Positions 42,979 to 56,071 of a stretch of 64,000 nucleotides of DNA are shown one piece after another. The DNA is taken from assembly GCF_932294415.1 (NCBI RefSeq), contig NC_065545.1, positions 21,422,357 to 21,486,356 of the forward strand. The letters run 5' to 3'. Position 1 is the first letter of the stretch, and every line of letters starts with the position of its first letter. Position numbers and translations under genes: made by a program. The notes beneath the pieces were generated by a model. It was given only the letters and a program-made list of their open reading frames with translations, made no database searches and was not told where the DNA came from. Source of the stretch: Quercus robur. Its lineage: Eukaryota > Streptophyta > Magnoliopsida > Fagales > Fagaceae.

Positions 42979-43218
42979 GGCTTCGGCTTGTGAATGTGGG
43001 CTGGTCTTCCACTTTCTCAGATGTTTTCTTTGTCTTTTTTGAAGCACAAGATCCAGTTCTATTGGTCCAATAGAGTCAATGACGAAGTCTTTGGTGGGGG
43101 CCTTGGGCTTTCCTTGACCATTGCTCTCTTGCTTTTGTCTTTTGTAATAACATACGATCATTTTGTCGATGTTCCCTTTGTTTGGTTAATTGGTACAGTT
43201 CTTGCCTTATTAGATTAA

Positions 43219-44503
43219 CTAGTCGCTAACCCGTGCGATGCACGGGATAGTTAAACAAAATTTATACACATTTACTTTTATTGGTACAATCATTTGAAAA
43301 TAATTCTAACTAATACCCAAATGTAAGAGATACATTGACTTACTATTTAAAGTAGCCTTCTGAAGAATTTACACATATTGTGCAACTGAGCCTTAATTTC
43401 TCATCAACAATAAAAACATGGAAATTCAAAAAATGGAAAGAAAATAAAAATTACAACAATTAATTCCATTATCTTTCATGCTATACTTTGTAATTGTACG
43501 GAATTAAGTCAACTCAATTTAAGTAGTTGTAATAAAATTGGCTTCTACTATTCTCTATTCTATAGAGATATGAACATATTGGATTTCTCAAACAATTACC
43601 GGTATTGCAATAAAATGATTTATTATTGAAAATAAGAAACAAAGAAAATCTGTCTATAACTTAAGAAACACAATATAATAAAATTAAAGAGATAAAATTT
43701 TCGGAGGACAAAATATTATAGATAATTTTAGAAACAGATTATACACTTAAAAGGATTAGTAATTTATAGCACTTACCCCCCACTATTAGTATACAGATAC
43801 CAAGTGCGGTCATTGTAACCCTTTGAAAGAACCTTTCCCAATTGGACCCTATTAAAAAAAAAAAAAAAAAAAAAAAAACACCCAATTAACAAAATTGATC
43901 CAAAAGGGTCTAAAAAGCACACAAAATCAATTCAAAAAACAAAAATATGAGACAAAGTAATTACTTTCTGCTGCCAATGAAATCGTCTTTTGTATTGTTG
44001 TTCCAAACTGCAACACTTATCTCTCTAAAGCCTTCAATTAACGAAAACACAAACTTTTCTTGGAATACCGGAGTATTATGACCATCTATACACACACAAA
44101 AAAAAAAAAACAAAATCAGCATAACTCACTATAACTCTATAGAAGCCTCAAAAATATAAAGAGAAATTAAAGGGGTTGAATTTGATATTTACGTTTGAAG
44201 AGAGAGAGTTTGCAGAATTTTTTTTTGAATTGAGTACGTGCAATACATTATACAATGAAAATAACTGCACATATGCCATATGTATAGTTGGTCCATTACC
44301 TATCGTTGAAAAATATAGGAATGCAAAATGAAACATATATTGATTCCTAGAACACGCTTAATACGATGTAAAAGCCATGTTAAAATTGATTATTGAGCTT
44401 CATATGCTTTTTCATTCCTGGTTATTTTTTATTTTTTAAATATTGTGCTGACGTGGAAAATTGTGGTGCCAGCAGAGGCTTCGGTTTTATATATATATAT
44501 AGA
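43219..44503 (-). mobile_element. Helitron A, carrying captured C2-domain exons
   Basis: On the minus strand the 5' end is TCTATATATATA (44503) and the 3' end is a hairpin (CCCGTGC-ATC-GCACGGG-type, 43230-43248) followed by TTAGCGACTAG and T, the classic Helitron CTAG/T terminus at 43219-43222. There is no target duplication, as expected. Length 1.28 kb, without RepHel. Exon fragments of a C2-domain gene are inside (43777-44085). Its 5' end abuts the 3' end of Helitron B without spacer. Confidence 0.82.
43777..44085 (-). pseudogene. Captured C2-domain gene fragment in Helitron A (two exons)
   Basis: Exon 43965-44085 reads DGHNTPVFQEKFVFSLIEG and FREISVAVWNNNTKDDFIG; the donor is GTAATT. Exon 43777-43848 reads VQLGKVLSKGYNDRTWYLYT and NSGG, with acceptor ATAG and donor GTAAGT. 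The two join in phase. The pair matches the C-terminal half of small plant C2 proteins of the elicitor-responsive / 16-kDa phloem protein kind, which bind phospholipid with calcium. A start and the N-terminal half of the domain are absent. Confidence 0.72.
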
Positions 44504-44688
44504 CTAGTCGCTAATCCGTGTAATGCACGGAATAGTTAAATAAAATTTATACACATTCACTTTTATTGGTACAATCATTTGAAAATAATTCTAACTAATA
44601 CCCAAATATAAAAGACACATTGACTTACTATTTAAAGTAGCCTTCTGAAGAATTTACACATATTGTGCAACTGAACCTTAATTTCTCA

Positions 44689-46738
<2,050 letters not shown>

Positions 46739-47466
46739 TATAGAGGAAATTCAAAACATGGAAAGAAAATAAAAATTACAACAATTAATTCCATTATCTT
46801 TCATGCTATACTTTGTAATTGTACGGAATTAAGTCAACTCAATTTAAGTAGTTGTAATAAAATTGGCTTCTACTATTCTCTATTCTATAGAGATATGAAC
46901 ATATTGGATTTCTCAAACAATTACCGGTATTGCAATAAAATGATTTATTATTGAGAATAAGTAACAAAGAAAATCTCTCTATAGCTTAAGAAACACAATA
47001 TACTAAAATTAAAGAGAGAAAATTTTCGGAGGACAAAATATTATAGATAATTTAAAAGAATTTTGGTTTAATTCCTGAACATTGTAACTCCATAAAATTC
47101 ATACTAATAATAATATTTTATGATAGCGCAGTTAGAATTTTGGTTTAATTCTTGAACACTGAATTGGAAATTGATTATATGAGTATTCAATGGTGAACAA
47201 AAATGAAGTTAAAATTTGAGCATTGTAACAACTTCTTCACACAGTATTCTACGGGTAGCAACGAATTTAATTTGATTGTGTTACTATATAATCCAAACTT
47301 ATTAATATATCAGGACTTTGAATTAACTCAATAAAACTATCAAAGCCTTTCCACTACAAGAACATGTGAAGATTCTGTTAATTTGAGCAAACTTAAACCC
47401 CTCCATCCACTTAAATTTTAGAAACAGATTATACACTTAAAAGGATTAATAATTTATAGCACTTAC

Positions 47467-47780
47467 CCCCCACTATTAGTATACAAACACCAAGTGCAGT
47501 CATCGTAACCCTTTGAAAGAACCTTCCCCAATTGGACCCTATCAACAACAACAACAACAACAACAACAACAAAAACCCAATTAACAAAATTGATCCAAAA
47601 GGGTCTAAAAAGCACCCAAAATCAATTCAGAAAACAAAAATATGAGACAAAGTAATTACTTTCCGCTGCCAATGAAATCGTCTTCTGTATTGCTGTTCCA
47701 AACTGCAACACTTATCTCTCTAAGGCCTTCAATTAACGAAAACACAAACTTCTCTTGGAATACCGGAGTATTATGACCAT
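47467..47780 (-). pseudogene. Captured C2-domain gene fragment in Helitron B (two exons)
   Basis: Exon 47660-47780: DGHNTPVFQEKFVFSLIEG, LREISVAVWNSNTEDDFIG, SGK; exon 47467-47538: VQLGKVLSKGYDDCTWCLYT and NSGG. Splice sites are as in Helitron A. This copy is closer to the expected family sequence than the copy in A (LREI, NSNTEDDFIGSG, GYDD). Between the exons lies an intron with (AAC)n. No promoter or start is seen. Confidence 0.75.
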
Positions 47781-48036
47781 CTATACACACACACACACAC
47801 ACAAAAAAAAAAATCAACATAGCTCACTATAACTCTATAGAAGCCTCAAAAATATAAAGAGAAATTAAAGGGGTTGAATTTGATATTTACGTTTGGAGAG
47901 AGAGAGTTTGCAGAAACCGTGGCTTTATATTTCTTAACTTGAGCGGGAGGTAAGGTTGTTAGGGTTTTGAGGAGTTATAATGTTTTTGTTTTTATTTTTA
48001 TTTTTTATTTTTTAAATATTGTGCTGACGTGGAAAA

Positions 48037-48582
48037 TTTGAATGGATATAATAATCCATTGAAGCATATGAATAGGGTACAAACCATGAATGGGTCTCAA
48101 AATGGGCCCTTTGTTTCCCTTTAATGCATGAGTCTAACCATTGAAAATTTGTTGTAATGAAAAAAACAAAAACAAAAAAAGTAGTTGGCTAGATATAGGT
48201 TTTTCCTCTCTATCATGTAATCTGATTGTTGGTTGTTAAGGCTATAATATTTATGGTGGTCCTCAAACAATATTCTAAGAGCCTGTCAAACACTCTAATT
48301 ATAGTCTTGCTAATCATTTAGATTCCTTTAACAAACATTTGTCACCATTCAACTTCCTGAGATACTTCAGAAACTTTATCTACCGAAAGTAGGATGAATT
48401 GAACTCAAGACTTTCGAGTTTATGCCATGCCCCAGACTAATAAATTCACCATCCAGATACCCCTATGGAGGGCATATGTATAACTATATATGTGAGGTTG
48501 GTTATCATCTTTCTCTAATTATAATTTCTTTTGCATAATCTATATATATAACCGAAACCTTTGTCTTTTTATTGACTTCTCT
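48037..48582. other. Intergenic, no gene seen
   Basis: AT-rich sequence with no recognised element. Confidence 0.55.
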
Positions 48583-48962
48583 AAAGTTTGTCACATCATT
48601 ATCATTTTTTTAAAATAAAATTATTTTTGTTTAGTCCAAACATAACAATGAGTAAAATTCTATCTCTCTAACAAGTTCAACTTAAAATTAAACTCAAATT
48701 CATCATTATCATTTTTGCCTTTGACTTTTTATTAACCTCTCCAAAGCTTGCCACATCATTATCACTTTTTTAAAATAAAATTATTTTTGTTTAGTCCAAA
48801 CTTAACAAGCAGTGAAACTCTATCTCTCTAACAAGTCCAACTTAAACTCAAACTTATCATTATCATTTAAAAAAAAAAAATTATTTTTGTTTAGTCCAAA
48901 CTTAATAAGGAGTAAAACTCTATCTCTCTAACAAGTCCAACTTAAACTCAAACTCAAACGTT
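48583..48962. repeat. Three imperfect tandem copies of a 100-140 bp unit
   Basis: TTATTTTTGTTTAGTCCAAA followed by ACTCTATCTCTCTAACAAGT recurs at about 48623, 48781 and 48880, with shared TTGCCACATCATTATCA upstream of the first two. Confidence 0.8.
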
Positions 48963-50411
48963 GATAATTTATCTCCAAATTTGCGAGTTTAATCATGAAC
49001 ACTATAAAAGCAGTGCAAACACCAATATATTTTTTTAAAGCTAAGTAGAGGTATGAGATCTTCTTCTGTTATTTTCTTCTCCTCTACTTTGTTAAAAATA
49101 AAAAAATAAAAATTATTTTATGGTTTTTCATGTATTTTTTTAAAAAGTAATTTTCGTACATAAACTATCAAACTCTCTTTAATCATTTTTTACAAGATAA
49201 AAAAGCTTACAATAATTGAAATTTAAGGTTGTTGCTATTGCGTGTGTCTTTGCTTTACCTCACGATATGAAAGTATATTAATTTCTTAGGTAGAAAGCTT
49301 ATATTCGATATATTAAGATGAGGTATGGCTTTCATTATTTCAATGTAGGCTCCTGCTCAACATATTTTAGTGTGGGCCACATGCTGATAAGGTTCGTTTA
49401 AAGTTTAGACTCGTTAAAATTTAAAACTTATTGCTTTATGGATTTGTGTACTTTTTTCTTTTTCTTATATTTATCTTTTGAATAGTCATATATTTTTTTA
49501 ATTGTTTCAATAAATTATTCTTTAATTATAATATTTTTTGGCATTTTGAAAGTTTTAACATCTGAATTTGTGTAGTCACATATATATGTATATTTTATCA
49601 ATAATTTGTAAACTCTAAATCTTTTAATTTCTTTCAATAGTTATAGTCATAAATTATTCTTTTGAATGTAACTCATCTTTCTCTTATATTTCTCTATTGT
49701 TTAGTCATATATATTTTGTTTTGTTTCAATAATTTCTAAGCAATGAATCATCTGATTCTTTAATATTTTTTGGTCTTTTAGAAGTTTTAATATTTGAATT
49801 TTTGAGTTATTTTTTGTAAGCCATTGCATGTTCAAGCAATGGCTTTTTCATCAAATTGTAACACGAATTGATGTCATACAATAGTGAATCATGCAATGGT
49901 ATAGTTTCTTAATCAATTTAAGATTTTATAAAATTATTTTACTCTACCTCACTATGGTGGGCCTTTCTGCACCTTTGGGCTAGGCTACCTTCTGCTACAC
50001 TGTGGCCCAAGTGTTCTAGGTAGGAGAGTCAAGACCGGTCCAATTGCAACTCACCTTGGTCTGGCTTATGCACAAACTATGCCCTTTTTTGTTGAAACTT
50101 TGGTCACATGCCCATGGCAAGCAAAACTGCTACAAATAGTTATGGCAAACAGATACAATGGGACAATAATAAAAACAACACACTTGCTGTCAGACGAAAT
50201 GAAACTATTGCAAAAGTTACGATAGATAAATATAATAAAACAATTATAAAAGAGATGTGTTTATTGCCAAGCAAAACAAATAAGGGATCCTAAATCAAAA
50301 TAAGAAGAAGAACGATATAGCAATGAGGAACACATTATAAGTGAAATTGCAAGAGACAAGAAAGGAAATAATAACGATAAGTAATGAAATCAAAGAAGGA
50401 ATAGGTTAGTC
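48963..50411. other. AT-rich stretch, nothing recognised
   Basis: No gene. The GGGCC-containing piece at 49950-50060 resembles the GC-richer LTR-like block that follows and may belong to the same element. Confidence 0.5.
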
Positions 50412-51872
50412 TGCCGTGTTTAGTTGTGTCATAGGACTAATACCAAGAAGGGAACCACTTCCTCAATGTGGGTAACCTCACAGGAAGATCCTACTATAGA
50501 AATTATCCACTTTGAGGGAACGGGCCTGAATGGCTTATGCCCTAAGCAAATCCTTTATCCCCAACAGAGGGTAGGCTTTTAGAGGGAGAGAAGGGATTGG
50601 CCTATTGGTGCATGTCTGCCATTCCACACTCTCTATTTCTATTCCTAATCCTCTTCTTCTTTTTTCTCTGTTTTGTTACTTTAATTCTTTCCCACTCTTT
50701 TCTTTCTTTCTTAGTGCTTACTCGTGTAGTGTGATGGTGGTGCTGTAATTCTCTCCTAGTGGTTACTACTGTTGCGATGATAATATTGTGCACGGTGAGG
50801 GCCCTTTATATACTGCCTGCCATGACTGGTTTTTACCATTTTAGCTTTTAACTACTTTTGTCTGGATTTGGGCATCCTTCCCGACCATCCATTGGTTTGT
50901 CAACAGCCTAGCCACCACCACTTGTGCTGGCTGTGCCATTTCCCATTACCAAATAAAGAAAACTGTTTTTGTTTGCTTATTCATCGTGGCCTTCTTATCT
51001 ACCACAGTGTAGGTATTCTCTCTTGCTATCCCTCATGGCATACACTTAGTGGTTCCAACTCATCCTTCCCTCTTTTGAGTGGTATGTCATCCCAGCAGGA
51101 CATTTTCCCCAAAAGAGTTTGAGCAGGAACCCTAGAATAGGCTTTCCCTTCTCCCTATCGCCAAACCATACCCTCTCTTACCCCTGACCCATAACCCACC
51201 ACTCCTATATTGGCTGGGTACATGTTGGTGGTGCCTAAGCCCTATGCGTGCTCCACTTCCATGTATGTCCAAAGTTTGTCTGTTGCTTATGTGTTTGCCA
51301 TGGACTGGAGGTTCGTCTACATATTCTGCCGTTCATTCTTGGCCTCTTGTGGCGTGAACTATTTTCTGATCCTCCATTCCTTATGGTTTGCCTCCCCCAA
51401 GGGCTGAGCCTTTCTTGATTATGGGCCTTTCTCCCTTTTAGCACACTATTTGCTCCTTCCGTTGGCTTGCTAGTATTCCTGTCATGCCATTTTGTTATTC
51501 CTACTGCGGCGCTATTTGATCCATACTCGTTGGGCCTCTTTCAGGCCTATTGTATACTCTTCTCTCAATTGGTTACAATGACCCAGTATGGTCAATGGGT
51601 TTATACCCATGCTATTTTGGGCTTTCTTGACCCATTGCCCTCCTTTGGCCCATTTTCTAACTCTATATTCTCATAGGCTTTTACTAACTCTTTTGGGTTT
51701 CTCTAAGCCAATTACCACATCCTTCGTTCTTGGGGTTCATGAGCCTTCCATCAACCCCTTACTTTCTTACTTTGGGCCTGTCGTAACCCATTCTTACTTT
51801 TCTACATCACATAATGTCCATGGGTTTGCTACTTCCTTCTCTGGGCTCCTTTAGTCCTATTTGCTTTCGACA
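50412..51872 (-). mobile_element. LTR-like block, minus strand
   Basis: The minus strand has a good TATA box, GGCAGTATATAAAGGGCCC (about 50799-50817), with a purine-rich U3-like upstream region containing many GGCCCA motifs and a leader-like region after it. The possible ends are TGTCGAAAGC (51872) and ACACGGCA (50412), both TG...CA. Flanking duplications do not match, so the ends are uncertain. No coding domain is attached. It may be a solo LTR or a fragment. Confidence 0.4.
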
Positions 51873-52486
51873 AGAAAATTACTAGTATTTAAGATGATTA
51901 AACAATAGCTAATTGTAGGTGACATTGAAAATGATATAAACATTAAACAACTAAAAAGAAAAATTCATACATTTAAAAAAAAAAAATTATATATATATAT
52001 ATATATACATTTCTATATGCTCACAGTAACTGATCGGATTCTCCCCCAAATACTAAAGTTTTGAACAGAAGACAACAAATAGGCTCCAAGGCTTAAACAT
52101 CACACATACATGATGAGATAATAAGATGATAAAATAAGCACAATAACTTTTGAAAAATTAATAAAATTTTCAAATTCAATTGCTTTCTTTTTCTGCATGA
52201 GCTGAGTGTGAATTAGGCACACAAAAAATTAATAAAACCTCAAGAAGATCTATAACAAGCAGGCAAAAAAGTGGAACCAAGACTCCTCAGAAGCTTAGTG
52301 TAAATTAGGCACACAAAAAAATTCCAAAGTAAAACCAGTAAGAAAAGGAAAAAGTTTATAAGCTCAGTATATTTATAAAACAAAGTCTCAACCAAAGAGA
52401 AAGTGATAGATTTAGCTTAGACTCACACAACATGAAGATCTCAAGAGGAACACAGATGGTATAATAGGAACAATGGTCTATAATAG
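51873..52486. other. Intergenic, no gene seen
   Basis: AT-rich, with a short duplication of GAATTAGGCACACAAAAAA (near 52211 and 52304). Confidence 0.55.
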
Positions 52487-52690
52487 GAACAATGGCATAG
52501 CCAGATGTGCCATCAAGGCTGATTTGAGGAAAGCCTATGATTCTATAGGCTTAAGTTTATTCTTACGTGTCTGCTATTAGCTGGCTTCCCTACCAAATTT
52601 GTGCATTGGATCATGGTTTGTATTACTTATCTTTGGCGGTGCAGTAAATCCAAGCAAGAGTGAGGTTTTTTGTGCTAGTATCCTATTTAA
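52487..52690 (+). pseudogene. LINE reverse transcriptase scrap
   Basis: ARCAIKADLRKAYDSI (about 52498-52545) is the plant L1 RT motif with the first catalytic Asp. GFPTKFVHWIMVCIT follows in another frame, and NPSKSEVFCAS lies about 35 bp later. The middle of RT, including the FADD box, is deleted. No tail or 5' end is seen. Confidence 0.78.
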
Positions 52691-52795
52691 ATATGAACTA
52701 TGAGATTTAGTTTATGTTTTGATTCCTTTTTCTATTTGGTTATTAGGAATCCTAGTCTAAGAAAAGGACTCAAGTGAAGTTCATAACACTTGCAG

Positions 52796-53037
52796 GTTTT
52801 CTATTCCGGATTTTGGGTTCCTATACAGGGCATCCTCTGCTCAGGTGAAGTTCAGTACAGTTTCTTCTAATAATATTGTTCCATATGCTCCACTGAATGA
52901 TACGTCTAACTACAATATCATGCCTGGGATGTTGGATAATACAGTCTTGAACAATCCTAGCTTTCAAGTGAATGAGTTATAGGATATCAGCCAATTAGTT
53001 ATGAAGAACAAGAATGCCATGATTTAGATTTGCTAAT
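52796..53037 (+). other. Unrecognised exon-like open stretch
   Basis: After a good acceptor (CACTTGCAG) the frame reads FSIPDFGFLYRASSAQVKF, STVSSNNIVPYAPLNDTSNY and NIMPGMLDNTVLNNPSFQVN for about 62 codons to TAG near 52981. The same frame continues with DISQLVMKNKNAM before another stop. The codon use looks protein-like and unlike the surrounding AT-rich DNA. I do not recognise the family. It may be a gene fragment carried by a transposon. Confidence 0.3.
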
Positions 53038-53378
53038 CTCGAAGGTTAGGACTCTAGACTAGTTAGTTTAACTTTGGCTATTATGTACTTTGTTGTTAAC
53101 CTTGGTTCTTATTTTAGTTCCTTGTTAAGGGTTTGAATTTATCCTTGGTTTTTTTTTTCTTTTTCATTTTTTTTTTGAATTGTGAGGCTTGTCTCAAAAA
53201 TTTATGACTCCATAATCCTATTGGATCTTCTACCTTTTATATTATAGTTGTATGATTGAATGTTATTTATTCTAGTTTGGATATGATAAAAGTAAGAAGC
53301 AAAATTCATACATAAAATGCCTATTATATGATGGGAAACTATAATGTTGATTTATGGTAACAGAGGCAGTGATAACCG

Positions 53379-54461
53379 GGGGAAATTACACTTTACCATC
53401 CTAAACTATGCACTAGATTACACTTTGCATCCTAAACTATCCAGCTGCACACTTTGCACTCTAAACTATCACACTTATCACACTTTGCACTCCGGTGTTA
53501 TTTTTGCTGTTATATTTAACAGAATCTTGCTACATGTGACAAGCACATGCTTTTCGTTTAGGTGGAACAAAGTTAAAAGATTGAAACATTTGTTCAAAAT
53601 CAATTAAAACAAAACTCATCCTCTTCCCCAGATTCAGTTTCAAAATATTTAAATTTACCTCTCTGATTCCATGGCAGAATTTATTCAGAGTCCCCCATCC
53701 ACCTTCCCGAATCATTGTTAGTTTTGTTTTCATCATTAGAACCTTTGCCTCTCTCTCACACACCCACCATCTAAAAAAAGATTTCCCTCTATTATGTTGC
53801 TTGCGTTTGAAAAGGACCTTGACACAAAGAAATCCTTAGCGTTGGAATCTCTAAATGATAGTCCAGGCCCATGTCAGTGGAAGAGCTCTTTTCTTATTTT
53901 TGAAGCCACACTGACCATAATATTTCTCTTACTTTTTATATTAATATAGCTCATTCTTCCATTTGAGGTGGGTTAAGGTCAATCTTTGAAGATTTGTTCC
54001 GTATAGTTTTTCAATATATCAATAATACATTTCGTGGCTCAGTTTTCCAATCTAGACTTAGTTTTGAGGGTCAGAAGGAGGCATTTGGAACCGTCTATCC
54101 AATGATGAAAACTAAACAAACAATGATTCAGGGAAGGTGATGGGGTATTGTGAATGAATTCTGCCATGGAATCAGAGAAGTAAATTTAAATATTTTAAAA
54201 CTAAATCTGAGAAAGAGGATGGGTTTTGTTCTAATTGATTTTGAAGAAGGGTGTTTCAGTCTTTTGACTTTATTCCACCTAAGCAAAAACCATATGCTTG
54301 TCATATGCAGCAAGATTCTGTTAAATATAGCAGCAAAAATAACACCGGGATGCAAAGTGTGATAAATGTGATAGTTTAAGATGCAAAGTGTGCAGTCGGA
54401 TAATTTAGGGTGTAAAGTGTAATCTAGTGCATAGTTTAGGGTGGCAAAGTACAATTTCTCT
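53379..54461. mobile_element. Element with about 360-bp terminal inverted repeats (Mutator-like or foldback)
   Basis: The left arm (53379 to about 53740) and right arm (about 54095-54461) are inverted copies: GAAATTACACTTTACC against minus GAAATTGTACTTTGCC, then shared CTAAACTATGCACTAGATTA, AACAGAATCTTGCT and TTCCATGGCAGAATT. Flanks TGATAACCG (53370-53378) and TGATAATTG (54462-54470) agree at 7 of 9 positions, consistent with an old 9-bp duplication. The 350-bp centre is non-coding. Confidence 0.75.
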
Positions 54462-54491
54462 TGATAATTGAAAAGTAATTTGCTCTTGTTA

Positions 54492-54541
54492 GCTTCTTTC
54501 TTTTCTTTTCTTTTCTTTTCTTTTCTTTTCTTTTCTTTTTT
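54492..54541 (+). repeat. (TTTTC)n microsatellite
   Basis: About nine units of TTTTC in a row, followed by a T run. Confidence 0.85.
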
Positions 54542-54999
54542 TCCTTTTCAATTTCTGCTCTATACACCAAAAAAAAGTATACTTTTCTTTCATTATATGA
54601 AGTTCTTTATATATATAAACATTTCTATAAAAGTAAAACCATTGCTATTTTCTTTACTGAAGTCTGTAATTATATATTTGATCATCCATTGTGACATCAA
54701 TGCACAACCTGATTTGAGATTGCCATGTACGTGAGTGAGTCTCTTTTTAGGTGGCAAGAGCTGGGTGAATACTACATTAATCGTGTGTATAGGTTAGATG
54801 GCCAATGGGCATTTTTCTTTTGGAACCAGTGACCCCACATTTGGACTGCAAATTAACATGCATGGATTTTAGTCTTAGTGCTTAAGTTAAACCTAGTTTT
54901 ATCTACCAATCTTCCAACCAACAGTCCAAAAAGTGATGACTAAAAGCAATCTTCTAAGAAAAATTTGATTATTTACAGGCTCATCAATCTAACTCTACC

Positions 55000-56008
55000 T
55001 GTTAGGACATATGTGATTCAATGTTAGGAACAGATGTCACTATTTTATGTAATTGACTAATCTTTTGACAAAACGTACTTTACTTGTAATTGGGTAGATC
55101 TAGGATGTGTTTAATACTTCAAGGAACAAGGTTTCAAGTTCAAGTGTTAAAGTCATGCAAATCTGTCCAAGAATCAAGTGAGAAAGTGCTGGTTTTTAAA
55201 GCTTGATAGCTAGCATCTATCGAGGTTTAAAAGTTGCTAAAGCCCGTGGCTTGACAGCTAGCTCGATAGATGGCTATTTATCGAGGTTTATGAAACTCAG
55301 TTTTTCAGAGCTGTTTTTCTTCCAATCCATGAGTATGTGTTTAGGCTTTCTTTTCTCACAACCCTAAACATATATAATGATTATTTTGAGGGTCATCAAA
55401 GGTTACACAAGTTGCACAAGTGTGAAGCAAAGTCTTGTTCATGCAAATTGTGACCAGAGACAGAATTTGCCCTAGTTCATCTTTCTCTTGAAGAAGTTGT
55501 TGTGTTTGTACACCATAGAGTTTTATGACCAAAAAGCTTCTTAATCTTCATCGTGTGATAAACTGAAGAATTTTGCAGCCAATATTCTTCTCAAGTTGGT
55601 GATTAAGTCGTGTACTGAAATCTACGCAATTGGTTAGTAACATACTGGGAGCTGTGCATTGAAAGGAGAGATTGTCATTACAGAACAATTCCAATTGGGT
55701 ATTGGGGTAAAGGTTCAATTGTAGGTTGGTATAAGGTATTGGGATTCCTTTACTTGTAACCGCTTGTTTTGATAATAGTGGATTCTCGGGAGTGGTGACC
55801 TTAAAATCACCCAGTGGGGTTTTTTGCCGTGTAGGTTTTCCCCATTCGTAAACAAATCACCGTATCAATTTAATTTCCACTGCATTTAGTTTAATTGGTG
55901 ATTTGTTTGTGCCACCATGTATTTTGCATGTTAATTTGATTAATTAATAAATTTAGATAATTAATCAATTAATTCATCACAAGGGGTTAATAATTTCTTG
56001 GCCTATCA
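55000..56008 (+). repeat. 5' LTR of the Copia element
   Basis: TGTTAGGACATATG to GGCCTATCA, 1009 bp, colinear with 27259-28263. The hairpin motif of that LTR is degraded here (CTCGATAGATGGCTATTTATCGAG). The primer site at 56011 reads TGGTATTAGAAT and is also mutated. Confidence 0.88.
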
Positions 56009-56071
56009 AGTGGTATTAGAATAGGCACACTCTGATTAGGGTTAATCTTTGCTGTGTGATCCATTGACCCC

